NCBI RefSeq assembly: GCF_002286815.1
Contig: NZ_MUNM01000017.1
Span: 37,558-101,557 of the forward strand
Direction of reading: 5' to 3'
DNA length: 64,000 nucleotides
DNA from: Pseudomonas sp. PICF141
GTDB taxonomy: Bacteria; Pseudomonadota; Gammaproteobacteria; Pseudomonadales; Pseudomonadaceae
Positions 8,422-16,352 of this stretch are shown here, piece after piece; positions within the stretch are counted from its first letter, which is position 1, and every line of letters begins with the position of its first letter. The notes beneath the pieces were generated by a model. The model saw nothing but the letters and a program-made list of their open reading frames with translations, did no database searches and was not told the DNA's origin. A program made the position numbers and the translations under genes.

Positions 8422-9090
8422 TTGTCCATTCAAGCCTCTGTGTTCAACACCTCGTACCGCGCCTTTCTGTTCGATATGGACGGAACTGTCCTCAATTCCA
8501 TCGCCGCCGCCGAGCGGATCTGGACCACCTGGGCCCGGCGTCACGGTGTCGATGTCGACACCTTCCTGCCGACCATCCACGGTGCTCGCGCCATAGACAC
8601 CATCAGCCGTCTGGCCTTGCCCGGTGTAGATGCTGAAGCTGAAGCCGCGTGGATCACCGAGGCGGAAATCGGCGATGTGGAAGGGATTGTCGAGGTAGCC
8701 GGCGCGGCGAGTTTCCTCAGATCGCTGCCCGCCAATCAATGGGCCATCGTCACCTCGGCGCCACGGGCGCTGGCCTTGCGCCGAATGGTGGCGGCAGGCA
8801 TTCCCGAGCCTTTGGTGATGGTCACTGCCGAAGACGTCAGCGCCGGCAAGCCCGACCCAGCGGGTTATCGGTTGGCCGCCAGTCGGTTAGGGGTCGAACC
8901 CACCGAGTGCCTGATCTTCGAAGACGCCGCCGTGGGGATTCGCGCAGGTGAAGCGGCGGGCGGCCATGTCATGGTCATCACCGCGACCCATGTTCATCCG
9001 CTCCAGACCTCGCACGCCACCCTGGCGGGTTACGACTCGGTCGCGGCGCGAGTGGATCTCAACAGCCAGATCAGCCTGTACGCACTCTGA
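8422..9090 (+). CDS. HAD-superfamily sugar-phosphatase-like hydrolase
   Basis: About 222 residues. All four HAD motifs are visible: DMDGTVLNS (nucleophile and acid/base Asp), VTSAP (motif II Ser), GKPDPAGY (motif III Lys) and IFEDAAVGI (motif IV Asp). The alpha-helical cap between motifs I and II fits subfamily IA, as in YfbT/HxpA sugar phosphatases; the substrate cannot be told. The start is uncertain. An ATG at 8371 lies inside the REP repeat, so the TTG at 8422 (or the GTG at 8437) just before the conserved FNTSYRAFLFDMDG segment is preferred. It stands alone between REP elements. Confidence 0.82.
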   Translation: MSIQASVFNTSYRAFLFDMDGTVLNSIAAAERIWTTWARRHGVDVDTFLPTIHGARAIDTISRLALPGVDAEAEAAWITEAEIGDVEGIVEVAGAASFLRSLPANQWAIVTSAPRALALRRMVAAGIPEPLVMVTAEDVSAGKPDPAGYRLAASRLGVEPTECLIFEDAAVGIRAGEAAGGHVMVITATHVHPLQTSHATLAGYDSVAARVDLNSQISLYAL

Positions 9091-9126
9091 TGTGTGAGGG
9101 CTTTCAGTCACATCAATGCTGAATGT

Positions 9127-9206
9127 GCCACCGCCTTCGCGGGCAAGCCTCGCTCCCACAGGAATCACCGCTACCCCCCAGGCTTGCCCGCGAAGGCGAC
9201 GGTGGG
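9127..9206. repeat. REP-type inverted repeat pair, CGCGGGCAAGCC family
   Basis: CACCGCCTTCGCGGGCAAGC and the complement GCTTGCCCGCGAAGGCGACG flank a 29 bp spacer. It lies between the convergent HAD hydrolase and methyltransferase genes, where it may end both transcripts. Confidence 0.8.
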
Positions 9207-9220
9207 GTTGGCGTTATGTG

Positions 9221-9880
9221 TTAGTAAATCCCCGGAATCAATCGCCAGCTACGGGCGCAGTAAGCCTCATATTCACTGCCGAATTGCGTGCGTAACAGCG
9301 CTTCTTCGGAGCGAATGCGGGCGATCAGCGGGATCAACATCAGCGCCACCAGCAGCAACCCGACCCCCGATCGAAAGGCCAGCGCCCAGCCCACGCCATT
9401 AATCAGCAGCCCCAAATAGCTGGGGTTGCGCAAGGTCCGATAAATCCCGTCGGTGACCAGGCGGTGCCCCGGCTGAATCGCCACCAGGCCGCTGAAGCGC
9501 TTGCCCAGCACAAACACCGGCCACATTCGCAGCGCGCCGCCGCCGATGAACAGTAGCGCGCCCAGCCAACGCACGCCCTCGCCACCGAAGGTCCAGAAGT
9601 CGATCCGGTCGGTATAGGCTGGCAAATACCCACTCAATAACCCGAGTACCCCGAAAACCGGCAGCACCCAGCGATTGGCGCGGTCTTCGCGCTCGCCGGA
9701 GCTCAGGTTACCCTCGCTGAACAAAGACACGATCGCCATCACCAGGGTTGCAAGCGCAATGACCACCAACGGCAGGTGCGAGAAAAAAGCTGCCAACCCA
9801 CCCAGCCCGAATACCGCCAGAGCGAGGTAGGCCAGGGTGCTGACGAGGGTGAAAAAGGCGAGTTTGGCCGAGATGTTCAT
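9221..9880 (-). CDS. Isoprenylcysteine carboxyl methyltransferase-like (ICMT/PEMT) membrane protein
   Basis: About 219 residues with several membrane segments (LAFFTLVSTLAYLALAVFGL, LVVIALATLVMAIVSLF, WVLPVFGVLGLLSGYLPAY and a C-terminal pair). The conserved C-terminal signature of the family is present: GHRLVTDGIYRTLRNPSYLG, then EEALLRTQFGSEYEAYCARS. Such proteins bind SAM and methylate small or lipid substrates in the inner membrane; the bacterial substrate is generally unknown. The ATG at 9901 abuts a REP element, so the in-frame ATG at 9880 is preferred; neither has a good ribosome-binding site. Confidence 0.8.
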   Translation of the reverse strand: MNISAKLAFFTLVSTLAYLALAVFGLGGLAAFFSHLPLVVIALATLVMAIVSLFSEGNLSSGEREDRANRWVLPVFGVLGLLSGYLPAYTDRIDFWTFGGEGVRWLGALLFIGGGALRMWPVFVLGKRFSGLVAIQPGHRLVTDGIYRTLRNPSYLGLLINGVGWALAFRSGVGLLLVALMLIPLIARIRSEEALLRTQFGSEYEAYCARSWRLIPGIY

Positions 9881-9901
9881 GACTGATTTCGCAAAGGACA
9901 T

Positions 9902-9993
9902 GTAGGCGCTGCCGCAGGCTGCGATCTTCTGACTTTAACCCTATCAATATCGCTCAAAAAATCAAAAGATCGCAGCCTTCGGCAGCGCCTGCG
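9902..9993. repeat. REP-type inverted repeat, GCTGCCGCAGGCTGCGATCTT family
   Basis: Left arm GTAGGCGCTGCCGCAGGCTG plus CGATCTT; right arm AAGATCGCAGCCTTCGGCAG plus CGCCTGC. The two arms flank about 36 bp. It is the same family as 8289-8374 and 42265-42348. Confidence 0.82.
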
Positions 9994-10126
9994 CGGGGCA
10001 GCGCGTTATCGCCACAACGACAGCTGCGGAGCTGGGTGAACTAAGCTTGGATAAGGATGGTTCCATCTATTCACTCCCGGCGCGTTGAACATCCCGCTGG
10101 GCCGGGAGCGTCAAAAGGAGCACGCG

Positions 10127-11054
10127 ATGCTTCACATCAGAACGCCCCTGATTCTGCACCCAGGCCTGTCGACCTCCACCCGGCGAATCTGGCTCAAGCT
10201 GGAAAACCTGCAACCCAGCGGCTCATTCAAACTGCGCGGCATGGGCCTGCTGTGCAGTCAGGCCGCGCAGCAGGGCAAGCGCAAAGTGGTCTGTCCTTCC
10301 GGGGGAAATGCCGGGTTGGCCACCGCTGTGGCCGCCGCCAGCCTTGGGCTGAAAGCCTGCATCGTGGTGCCGAACACCACCCCGCAAACCACCCGCGCCA
10401 GAATCACGAAAACCGGTGCCGAGGTGATCGTGCAAAGTCTGGGATGAAGCCAATCAACGGGCGAAAGAACTCGCAAAGGGCGCGGACACCGAATACGTAC
10501 CAGCCTTCGATCATCCGGTGCTGTGGGAAGGGCATAGCACCATGGTCGATGAAATTCTCGAGGACTGTCCTCAGGTCGATGTGTTGGTGACGTCGGTGGG
10601 CGGTGGAGGGTTGCTGGCGGGCCTGCTCACCGGACTGATTCGTCATCAGCGCATGGATTGTCGAATCGTTGCTTGCGAAACCTGGGGCGCGGCGTCTTTC
10701 GCGGCCGCTATCCGTGCCGGCCACCCGGTCAGATTGCCGCGCATCGATACCGTCGCCACCTCACTTGGCGCGGCGCAAGTGGCGGCCTGGCCGGTGCAGC
10801 ACATTCTCGATTTTGCGCATGAATGCGTGGTGCTCAGCGATGAGGAGGCGATCATGGGCGTGGTTCGTTACGCCAACGATTTGCGTCAGTTGGTCGAGCC
10901 GGCGTGCGGCGTTTCATTGGCGGTGGCGTACCTGGACCATCCGGCGATCGCCGAGGCTCATGATGTGGTGATTGTGGTGTGCGGGGGCGTCAGCATCAGC
11001 GCGCAATTGGTCGCCAACTGGGCGCGGCTGTCCGCTGGAGCGCAAGCAACCTAG
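10127..11054 (+). pseudogene. Frameshifted PLP-dependent serine/threonine dehydratase-like gene
   Basis: Two frames together make one fold-type II PLP enzyme. The first (10127-10447) has the PLP-lysine motif SGSFKLRG and the SGGNAGLATA loop. The second (frame resumes near 10434, to 11054) has the phosphate-binding glycine run SVGGGGLLAGL and the C-terminal CGGVSI segment. At 10431-10436 the text goes from GAGGTGATCGTG straight into CAAAGTCTGGGATGAAGCC; reading KVWDEANQRAKELA needs a frame change. A family member would read V-H/N-G-K-V-W here, so about 5 nt are probably missing. AAGGAG lies upstream of the ATG at 10127, so the gene was once expressed. Nothing else is damaged, so the lesion looks recent. 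Confidence 0.8.
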
Positions 11055-11120
11055 GGCCCGAGCACTCTCCCGGTGTCACGAGCCCACGGCTGACTGTTTA
11101 GAGGTTTCAGAGAGCGGATC

Positions 11121-11417
11121 TTATTGAGCGAGGATCGCTTTGGCCAAGTCTTCATCGCTGGCCTGGAGGTCAGGGTGATCTTGTCGAATCTGCTTCAACA
11201 CTGACTCCAGATAAGCGCCGCGAATCGTACCGCCACTTGCCACGAAGCTTGAGGCGTCATCCCGGGCGGGAATCACGATTTTGTCATCTTTGAATGTCGA
11301 GTACAGCGATGCGGAGATACCGGCCGAGGTGGCGACATCTTTTGCCTCTACATCGGCCATGGCCGAACCAGCTGGCAAACAAAGCACTAGTGAAGATATG
11401 AGCAATAGACGGCGCAT
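11121..11417 (-). CDS. DUF2388 small secreted protein
   Basis: A 98-residue protein with a signal peptide (LLLISSLVLCLPAGSAMA) and a short mature part (VEAKDVATSAGISASLYSTF, ARDDASSFVASGG) that matches the Pseudomonas-specific DUF2388 family, often present in several paralogues. Function unknown; export to the periplasm is likely. The ATG at 11417 is chosen because GGAGG lies 9 nt upstream and because the longer frame starts outside the signal peptide. Confidence 0.75.
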   Translation of the reverse strand: MRRLLLISSLVLCLPAGSAMADVEAKDVATSAGISASLYSTFKDDKIVIPARDDASSFVASGGTIRGAYLESVLKQIRQDHPDLQASDEDLAKAILAQ

Positions 11418-11508
11418 GAGGGCGTCCTCCGAAGCGGAAAGGAAGTAACACATAATTTAGGATGCCTGACAGTGCCCAGTAGTTCCCTACCGATTCGATA
11501 GTGCATTC

Positions 11509-11644
11509 CTGTGGAGCTGGCGAAGCCTGCGTGCGCCTGCGCAGCAGTCGTGAATTCACGCCCTGCGGTCTATCAGGTAAACCGCATGGGCAGGTTTTAC
11601 GACTGCTGCGCAGCCGCACGCAGGCTTCGCCAGCTGCTACACAG
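11509..11644. repeat. Long inverted repeat, GCTGGCGAAGCCTGCG family
   Basis: The left arm (11509-11552) has GAGCTGGCGAAGCCTGCGTG and CTGCGCAGCAGTCGTGA; the right arm (11597-11644) is its near complement ending CAGGCTTCGCCAGCTGCTAC. The about 45 bp spacer holds a smaller palindromic patch (CCTGCGGT / ACCGCATGGGCAGG). Same family as 7644-7752. Confidence 0.8.
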
Positions 11645-11738
11645 GTTGCCGCGAACGCTGCCGGTTATCAGTGTCTGTAATGGCATCCACCGAGCGGGCT
11701 ATTCTTGGCAATGCGCCCATCGATATGGGAGACCTCTG

Positions 11739-12245
11739 ATGATCAACGTACGCACTGCCCGCATGCTCGCCGATTACAGGCGCTGGGCCGATCAGCGACT
11801 CTTCGACAGCCTTATGGCCCTGCCACCGGAAGAGCTCAACCGCAAACGGGTGTCGGTGTTCAACAACATTATCGGCACCTTGAACCATGTCTACGTGGTC
11901 GACTGCATCTGGCAGGCGCATCTGGAAGGGCGCGGTCACGGCTTCAAAACCTCCCATGGGCTGCTTCATCCTGAACTCACCGAGCTGCGACTGGTGCAAC
12001 AGGAGATCGATCAATGGTTTTGTGGATGGAGCTCGGCCCAGACCGAAGACTCGCTGGACAAACCCATCGAATTCACCTCGGTTTCGGGCGAAAACGGGGT
12101 CATGAGTGCCGGCGCGATACTGTTGCACGTGGTCAACAACGCCAGCTTTCACCGAGGCTGGGTGGTCCAGATGTACTGCGAGATACCGGCCATGCCGCCA
12201 ATCACCGACCTGCCGGTGTTTCTGCGCGAGGTTCCGGGGTATTGA
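11739..12245 (+). CDS. DinB-family protein (four-helix, putative metal-dependent)
   Basis: A 168-residue protein starting at the ATG after GGGAGACCTCTG; the frame is open further upstream, but only into a repeat. It has the family layout: an early RRWADQRLFDSL helix, LNHVYVVDCIW with the first metal His, and NASFHRGWVVQM with the two later His positions (HVVNNASFHR). DinB/YfiT-type proteins bind a divalent metal through three His and include thiol-dependent transferases, but most bacterial members have no assigned reaction. Single-gene unit, flanked by repeats on both sides. Confidence 0.8.
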   Translation: MINVRTARMLADYRRWADQRLFDSLMALPPEELNRKRVSVFNNIIGTLNHVYVVDCIWQAHLEGRGHGFKTSHGLLHPELTELRLVQQEIDQWFCGWSSAQTEDSLDKPIEFTSVSGENGVMSAGAILLHVVNNASFHRGWVVQMYCEIPAMPPITDLPVFLREVPGY

Positions 12246-12280
12246 GTCAAACCCTGCAGTTCCCGACCCAAACGAATCTC

Positions 12281-12372
12281 CTGTGGGAGCGGGCTTGCCC
12301 GCGATAGCGGAGTGTCAGGCGACATAGCTTTCTCTGTCAGGCCGCCATCGCGGGCAAGCCCGCTCCCACAGG
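12281..12372. repeat. REP-type inverted repeat pair
   Basis: CTGTGGGAGCGGGCTTGCCC with GCGATAGCGG, and the complement CCATCGCGGGCAAGCCCGCT ending CCCACAG, flank about 34 bp. It lies between the convergent DinB-like and histidine kinase genes. Confidence 0.85.
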
Positions 12373-12398
12373 TTACGTGTCAGTTCAGGAGATTTGGA

Positions 12399-13793
12399 TC
12401 AGGCCTGAGCAATCAGGCTCTGCCGGCAATCGAGTACCAACAACGCGCCTCCCGGTTCGTTGCTGCCCACTTCCAGCGTAAACCCATGCAGGCTGACAAT
12501 CGCCGCGACGATCGACAGCCCCAGACCGAATCCGCTTTGCGGGGTACCACCTTCGGCGCGATAGAAGCGCTGAAACACCGCCTCACGCTCGGCCAGCGCA
12601 ATGCCGGGACCGGAATCGAGTACTTCGATCCGCGTATGGCCTGCAGCATTTACCCCACGCAAAATCACCTCGCCACCGGGCGGCGTGAACTTGATCGAGT
12701 TGCTCAGCAAATTCGCCAGGGCTTCGAACAGCAGCGCCCGGTCGCCGTTGAGCCAGGGCAAGGGCTCGGGCAGTTGCAGTTCAAAAGTCAATTGGCCTTC
12801 TTCGGCCAGCGGCAGATAAAAGTCATGCAACTCTTGCAGCAACGGCACCGGGTCCAGTTGCACGAAACCCGAACGGCGCTGGCGATCTTCCAGCTCGGAA
12901 ATCCGCAACAAGCCGCGAAAACGTGCCATCAACGTATCGGCCTCGCCGAGCACGCAATCCAGTTGCACGGCCAGCGTCGAACCCTCATCGGCCTGTTGCT
13001 GAATCCGGTACAGCTGCGCCCGCAGGCGCGTCAGCGGTGTGCGCAGGTCATGGGCGATGTTGTCGCATACGCCCTTGACCTCGTTCATCAAGCGCTCGAT
13101 GCGTTCGAGCATCGCATTGACGATGGCGGCGAGCATATCCAGCTCGTCACGACGGTTGGACAACGGCAGGCGTCGGGTTAAATCGCCGGCGACGATGGCT
13201 TCGGCGCTGGCCTGGATCGCCCGGATCCGCCGCAGCGGGCGCCTTCGCAATAAGTGCCAGCCGGCGATGCCGGGCAGAATGGTCAGCGACACGCCCCACA
13301 GCAGCGCATGCAGAATGATCCGGGTCACCGCAAACAACGAACCGTTGTCCCGCATCAGTACCAGCCAGCGCCCGTCCAGGGTCCGGGTCGCCGAGGCATC
13401 GCAACTGTCGGCGGGCAGGGTCGGGTCATCGGCATCGACGCAGTCGCTGAGAATATGAATCTTGCCGTCCAGCGGCAGGCCTTGGGGAATCTGGCGCAAG
13501 GGCCCGCTGAGGTGACGCCGCTGGTCATCGAACAAGCCATAGGCATCAATGCCACGCACATCGAAGGTCACGCTGGCGGCGAGGGCATCCTCCAGTTGTG
13601 CGCCCTGAAAGCGAGAAAACAGATGCTGACGTTGCATCAACGAATGCTTGGCCAGGGTGTCCAGGTAATTGGACACCTCGTAATACATGACGCCCATCAG
13701 AATCCCGCTCCAGGCCACGAACAGCGAACTGTAAAGGGCCAGCAAGCGGCTGCTGGAGGAGCGCCAGCCTTTAGAGGGGTTCAGCAATGACAT
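12399..13793 (-). CDS. Sensor histidine kinase (HAMP, HisKA, HATPase)
   Basis: A 464-residue inner-membrane kinase. It has a first membrane segment (LLALYSSLFVAWSGILMGV, about 18-38), a periplasmic sensor of about 120 residues containing two Cys (SDCVDADDPTLPADSCD), a second membrane segment (ILHALLWGVSLTILPGIAGW), HAMP, the H-box NIAHDLRTPLTRL, N-box LLSNSIKFTP, G1 DSGPGIA and G2 GFGLGLSI. The paired Cys in the sensor could form a disulfide or bind a ligand. Its start lies within the end of the response regulator gene (23 nt overlap), so the two are co-transcribed and translationally coupled. The signal is unknown. Confidence 0.92.
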   Translation of the reverse strand: MSLLNPSKGWRSSSSRLLALYSSLFVAWSGILMGVMYYEVSNYLDTLAKHSLMQRQHLFSRFQGAQLEDALAASVTFDVRGIDAYGLFDDQRRHLSGPLRQIPQGLPLDGKIHILSDCVDADDPTLPADSCDASATRTLDGRWLVLMRDNGSLFAVTRIILHALLWGVSLTILPGIAGWHLLRRRPLRRIRAIQASAEAIVAGDLTRRLPLSNRRDELDMLAAIVNAMLERIERLMNEVKGVCDNIAHDLRTPLTRLRAQLYRIQQQADEGSTLAVQLDCVLGEADTLMARFRGLLRISELEDRQRRSGFVQLDPVPLLQELHDFYLPLAEEGQLTFELQLPEPLPWLNGDRALLFEALANLLSNSIKFTPPGGEVILRGVNAAGHTRIEVLDSGPGIALAEREAVFQRFYRAEGGTPQSGFGLGLSIVAAIVSLHGFTLEVGSNEPGGALLVLDCRQSLIAQA

Positions 13794-14454
13794 AACCCGA
13801 GCCTCGCACCGTCCGGATCAGTGGGGCTTTGCCTGGCGGGTCGATCTTTTTGCGCAAGCGGCCGATGTGCACGTCAATCAGGTTGGTGCCGGGGTCGAAG
13901 TGATAACCCCAGACTTCTTCGAAAATCATCATCCGAGACAGAATCTGCCCGGTGTTGCGCATCAGAAATTCCAGCAACTTGTATTCGGTGGGCAACAGCG
14001 TCAGCAACCGGCTGTCGCGACTGGCCTCGTGGCTGATCAGGTTCAACTCCAGATCGGCCACGCGCAAGGTGGTGGCCTGGGCGGTCATGGTGTTCTGTCG
14101 ACGCAACAGGACTTCGACCCGGGCGGCCATTTCATCGGTGGCGAACGGTTTGGTCAGGTAATCGTCACCGCCGGCGCGCAGGCCACGCACTCGTTCATCG
14201 ACATCGGAGAGGGCGCTGATCATCAGGATCGGCGTGGCCACGCCCAAGGTGCGCAGGGTGGTGACAATCGCCAGGCCATCGAGCTCCGGCAGCATGCGGT
14301 CGAGGGTGATCAGATCGTAGTCACCGCTGACCGCGCGTTCCAGGCCTTCACGGCCATTGTCCACCCAATCCACGTCGAGGCCGTGGCTGCTCAGTTCGGC
14401 GACGATTTCCCGGGCGGTGACAGCGTCGTCTTCGATGGTCAAGATGCGGGTCAT
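13771..14454 (-). CDS. OmpR-family response regulator
   Basis: A 227-residue protein. The receiver domain starts at TRILTIEDD, with the phospho-Asp in LITLDRMLPELDG (about residue 51) and the Lys in YLTKPFA. A winged-helix DNA-binding domain follows (LLPTEYKLLEFLMRNTGQIL, VWGYHFDPGTNLIDVHIGRL, RTVRGSGYVI). The ATG at 14454 is chosen since the upstream extension is not family-like. It pairs with the kinase at 12399-13793. The nearest divergent gene is the membrane protein at 14726, a candidate target. Confidence 0.92.
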   Translation of the reverse strand: MTRILTIEDDAVTAREIVAELSSHGLDVDWVDNGREGLERAVSGDYDLITLDRMLPELDGLAIVTTLRTLGVATPILMISALSDVDERVRGLRAGGDDYLTKPFATDEMAARVEVLLRRQNTMTAQATTLRVADLELNLISHEASRDSRLLTLLPTEYKLLEFLMRNTGQILSRMMIFEEVWGYHFDPGTNLIDVHIGRLRKKIDPPGKAPLIRTVRGSGYVIAEPL

Positions 14455-14725
14455 AGGGCTTTGCCTGATTAGAATGTTCAAGACGTTGCGCGGCATTTTG
14501 CCAAGAAATGATCGATGGTTTTCTAAATAAAACTTCATGCAGGCCCGTTTTGACCAATGCATAAAACCCGCCGTCAGGGCCGTATTCTTGCAATCTGCAT
14601 GGTCCTGAGAAGTTCATTGTTTTCAACTCATTGAAATAGAAATATTTTTCCAGGTGGCGCGACTGGCACGGTGACTGCAATTGCTCGTTTGACGAGTTGT
14701 AATACCTGCCTGGAGCACTACAACA

Positions 14726-15676
14726 ATGAACAGATCCTCTGATGGTTTTTATCCTGCCGCAGATGAGTTCAGCACGCACTCGGGCGTGTCCTGGGCCGCT
14801 ATCTTCGCCGGGGCCGCGGCGGCTGCGGCGTTGTCGCTGATCCTCGTGCTGCTGGGGTTTGGCCTGGGTTTTTCGGCGGTTTCGCCGTGGGCCCATGAAG
14901 GCCTCAGCGCCAAAAGCCTGGGTATCTCGACGATTGTGTGGCTGGCCTTTACCCAGATCGTGGCGTCCGGGCTCGGTGGCTACATCGCCGGTCGCCTGCG
15001 GGTGAGATGGGCCTACTTGCATGGCGATGAAGTTTACTTCCGTGATACGGCCCATGGCTTCCTGGCCTGGTGTATCGCGACGCTGGTGACCGCGACCCTG
15101 GTGGTCGGCTCGGTCAGCAACATCGTCAGCGGCGGTGTGCAGGCCGGGGCCAAGGTCGCCGGCGGTGCCGCCAGCGCCATGACCCAGGCTGCCGGCAGCG
15201 CGGTCGCTAACACCGACAATGACCCTTACGGTTACTTCATCGACAGCCTGTTTCGCGATGATAGGCCCGTCGCCGTCAGCGAAGACGCGGTCAATGGCAC
15301 CGTCACCCGGATCTTTGCGCGCAGCTTGCGCAATGAGGGTCAATTGGCGCCCGAGGATCGGGCCTACCTGGCGCAACTGGTCGCCCAGCGGACCAACCTC
15401 ACTCAAGCGGACGCCGAGCGCCGTGTCGATGAAGTCTATGCCCGTACTCAAAAAGCCGTCGCCGACGCCAAACTGACGGCGCAACAAGCGGCTGACACCG
15501 CAGCTAAAGTCGCAGCCTTGACCGCGTTGTGGATGTTTGTCGCGCTACTGGCCGGTGCATTTTTTGCCAGCCTCGCCGCGATCTTCGGCGGTCGTCGTCG
15601 GGATGCCGTGGAGTACCTGGAAATCGATGCCTACGTGACCACCACCACAACCACGACGCTGCCACCTGTTCGCTAA
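14726..15676 (+). CDS. Membrane protein of unknown function (often labelled PhnA-like)
   Basis: A 316-residue protein with four likely membrane segments: SWAAIFAGAAAAAALSLILV, an IVWLAFTQIVASGLGGYIAG region followed by GRLRVRW, a GFLAWCIATLVTATLVVGSV region, and a C-terminal ALWMFVALLAGAFFASLAAI followed by FGG. Between segments 3 and 4 is a long Ala/Gln-rich, probably coiled region (about 140-260). HGDEVYFRDTAHGFLAW is a conserved-looking motif. Databases often label similar proteins PhnA-like, but nothing here supports a phosphonate role. The tail is Thr-rich (VTTTTTTTLPP). It is followed after 15 nt by a 23-residue membrane ORF, apparently in the same operon, and is divergent from the two-component system. 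Confidence 0.72.
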   Translation: MNRSSDGFYPAADEFSTHSGVSWAAIFAGAAAAAALSLILVLLGFGLGFSAVSPWAHEGLSAKSLGISTIVWLAFTQIVASGLGGYIAGRLRVRWAYLHGDEVYFRDTAHGFLAWCIATLVTATLVVGSVSNIVSGGVQAGAKVAGGAASAMTQAAGSAVANTDNDPYGYFIDSLFRDDRPVAVSEDAVNGTVTRIFARSLRNEGQLAPEDRAYLAQLVAQRTNLTQADAERRVDEVYARTQKAVADAKLTAQQAADTAAKVAALTALWMFVALLAGAFFASLAAIFGGRRRDAVEYLEIDAYVTTTTTTTLPPVR

Positions 15677-15691
15677 CCCAGGAGAACCTTC

Positions 15692-15763
15692 ATGCGCTCT
15701 ATATTGCTGTTCTTTCTCGGTGTACCGATCCCGATCATCATTCTGATTGCCTTGCTCACGTGA
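15692..15763 (+). CDS. 23-residue membrane miniprotein
   Basis: ATG to TGA encodes 23 residues, almost all hydrophobic: it starts MRSILLFFLGVPIP and continues with an Ile/Leu-rich stretch. AGGAG sits 8 nt upstream of the ATG, an excellent ribosome-binding site, and the ORF begins 15 nt after the stop of the 316-residue membrane protein and before a strong terminator. One membrane span with a PxP kink is predicted. The placement suggests a small partner or stabiliser of the upstream membrane protein. It is too short for default gene callers. Confidence 0.65.
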   Translation: MRSILLFFLGVPIPIIILIALLT

Positions 15764-15784
15764 CCCCTTTGAGGCACTTGCCAG

Positions 15785-15823
15785 CGCCGCTTCTGCTTCA
15801 GGTAGAAGCGGCGTTTTGCTTTT
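15785..15823 (+). terminator. Intrinsic terminator
   Basis: Perfect 10 bp stem CGCCGCTTCT / AGAAGCGGCG with a 9 nt loop, followed by TTTTGCTTTT. It closes the operon of the 316-residue membrane protein and the miniprotein and insulates hcnABC. Confidence 0.85.
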
Positions 15824-15855
15824 CGGATGCCCGGTGAAAAGCGCGGCAGCTTTTA

Positions 15856-15869
15856 CTGGCCTGGATCAA
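15856..15869 (+). promoter_or_regulatory. Candidate ANR (FNR-type) site upstream of hcnA
   Basis: CTGGC-CTGG-ATCAA matches one full half-site (ATCAA) and partly the other of the TTGAT-N4-ATCAA consensus. In other fluorescent pseudomonads hcnA is known to be activated at low oxygen by ANR through a similarly degenerate site. It lies about 170 bp before the hcnA start, which would imply a long leader. Confidence 0.5.
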
Positions 15870-16017
15870 TGTTTCGTTCGAGGGCATGCCTTACCGTGAA
15901 CAATCCAGGCCCTTGTTGCGGCATCGACCAGTACCCGAGCAGGCCCCTCGTTTTTTTATCTCATCGGGCCATCGCAAGTGTAAGTGCAGCATGGAGCTGG
16001 CAACCCTTACCTGAACC

Positions 16018-16029
16018 TTTCAAGGATGA
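16018..16029 (+). promoter_or_regulatory. Candidate RsmA/CsrA binding site in the hcnA leader
   Basis: TTTCAAGGATGA contains the CANGGAYG core (CAAGGATG) that RsmA proteins bind, and it overlaps the Shine-Dalgarno region of hcnA (start at 16038). Gac/Rsm repression at the ribosome-binding site is the established control of hcnA in P. fluorescens, so the same switch is expected here. Confidence 0.6.
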
Positions 16030-16037
16030 ACGCCACA

Positions 16038-16352
16038 ATGCAACGCCAAGACAGAACCTTCGATATCCAGCCGCTGGTGCGGGCGGACATGACTGTGCGC
16101 ATCAATGGTCAAACCGTTAACGCCGCCATCGGCGAAACCGTCCTGACGGTCATTCAATCACTGGGTATACGCCAAGTGGCCCGCAACGATCATGATCAAG
16201 TCAGCGGTGCCTATTGCGGCATGGGCGTGTGCCAATGCTGCCTGGTGAGAATCAATGGCCGACATAAACGTCGCGCCTGCCAGACGATCGTGCGAGAGGG
16301 CATGGACGTCGAAACCCGGGCCAACCGCATCACCGGATGGCAAGCGCCATGA
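16038..16352 (+). CDS. hcnA: Hydrogen cyanide synthase subunit HcnA
   Basis: A 104-residue [2Fe-2S] protein, the usual length. Near the N-terminus DIQPLVRADMTVRINGQ matches HcnA. The cluster ligands lie in GAYCGMGVCQCCLVRINGRH and the later RRACQT. HcnABC is a membrane-associated flavoenzyme complex that oxidises glycine to HCN and CO2, using the iron-sulfur subunit for electron transfer. The ATG at 16038 is preferred to the one at 16026, which sits on top of the AGGA. Its stop overlaps the hcnB start (ATGA). HCN is a secreted inhibitor of fungi and other competitors. Confidence 0.93.
   Translation: MQRQDRTFDIQPLVRADMTVRINGQTVNAAIGETVLTVIQSLGIRQVARNDHDQVSGAYCGMGVCQCCLVRINGRHKRRACQTIVREGMDVETRANRITGWQAP

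Noticed and set aside
14348..15487. Minus-strand frame of 379 residues opposite the 316-residue membrane protein
   Set aside because: Composition is His/Gln/Gly-rich antisense type, it crosses the intergenic region and lacks a ribosome-binding site.
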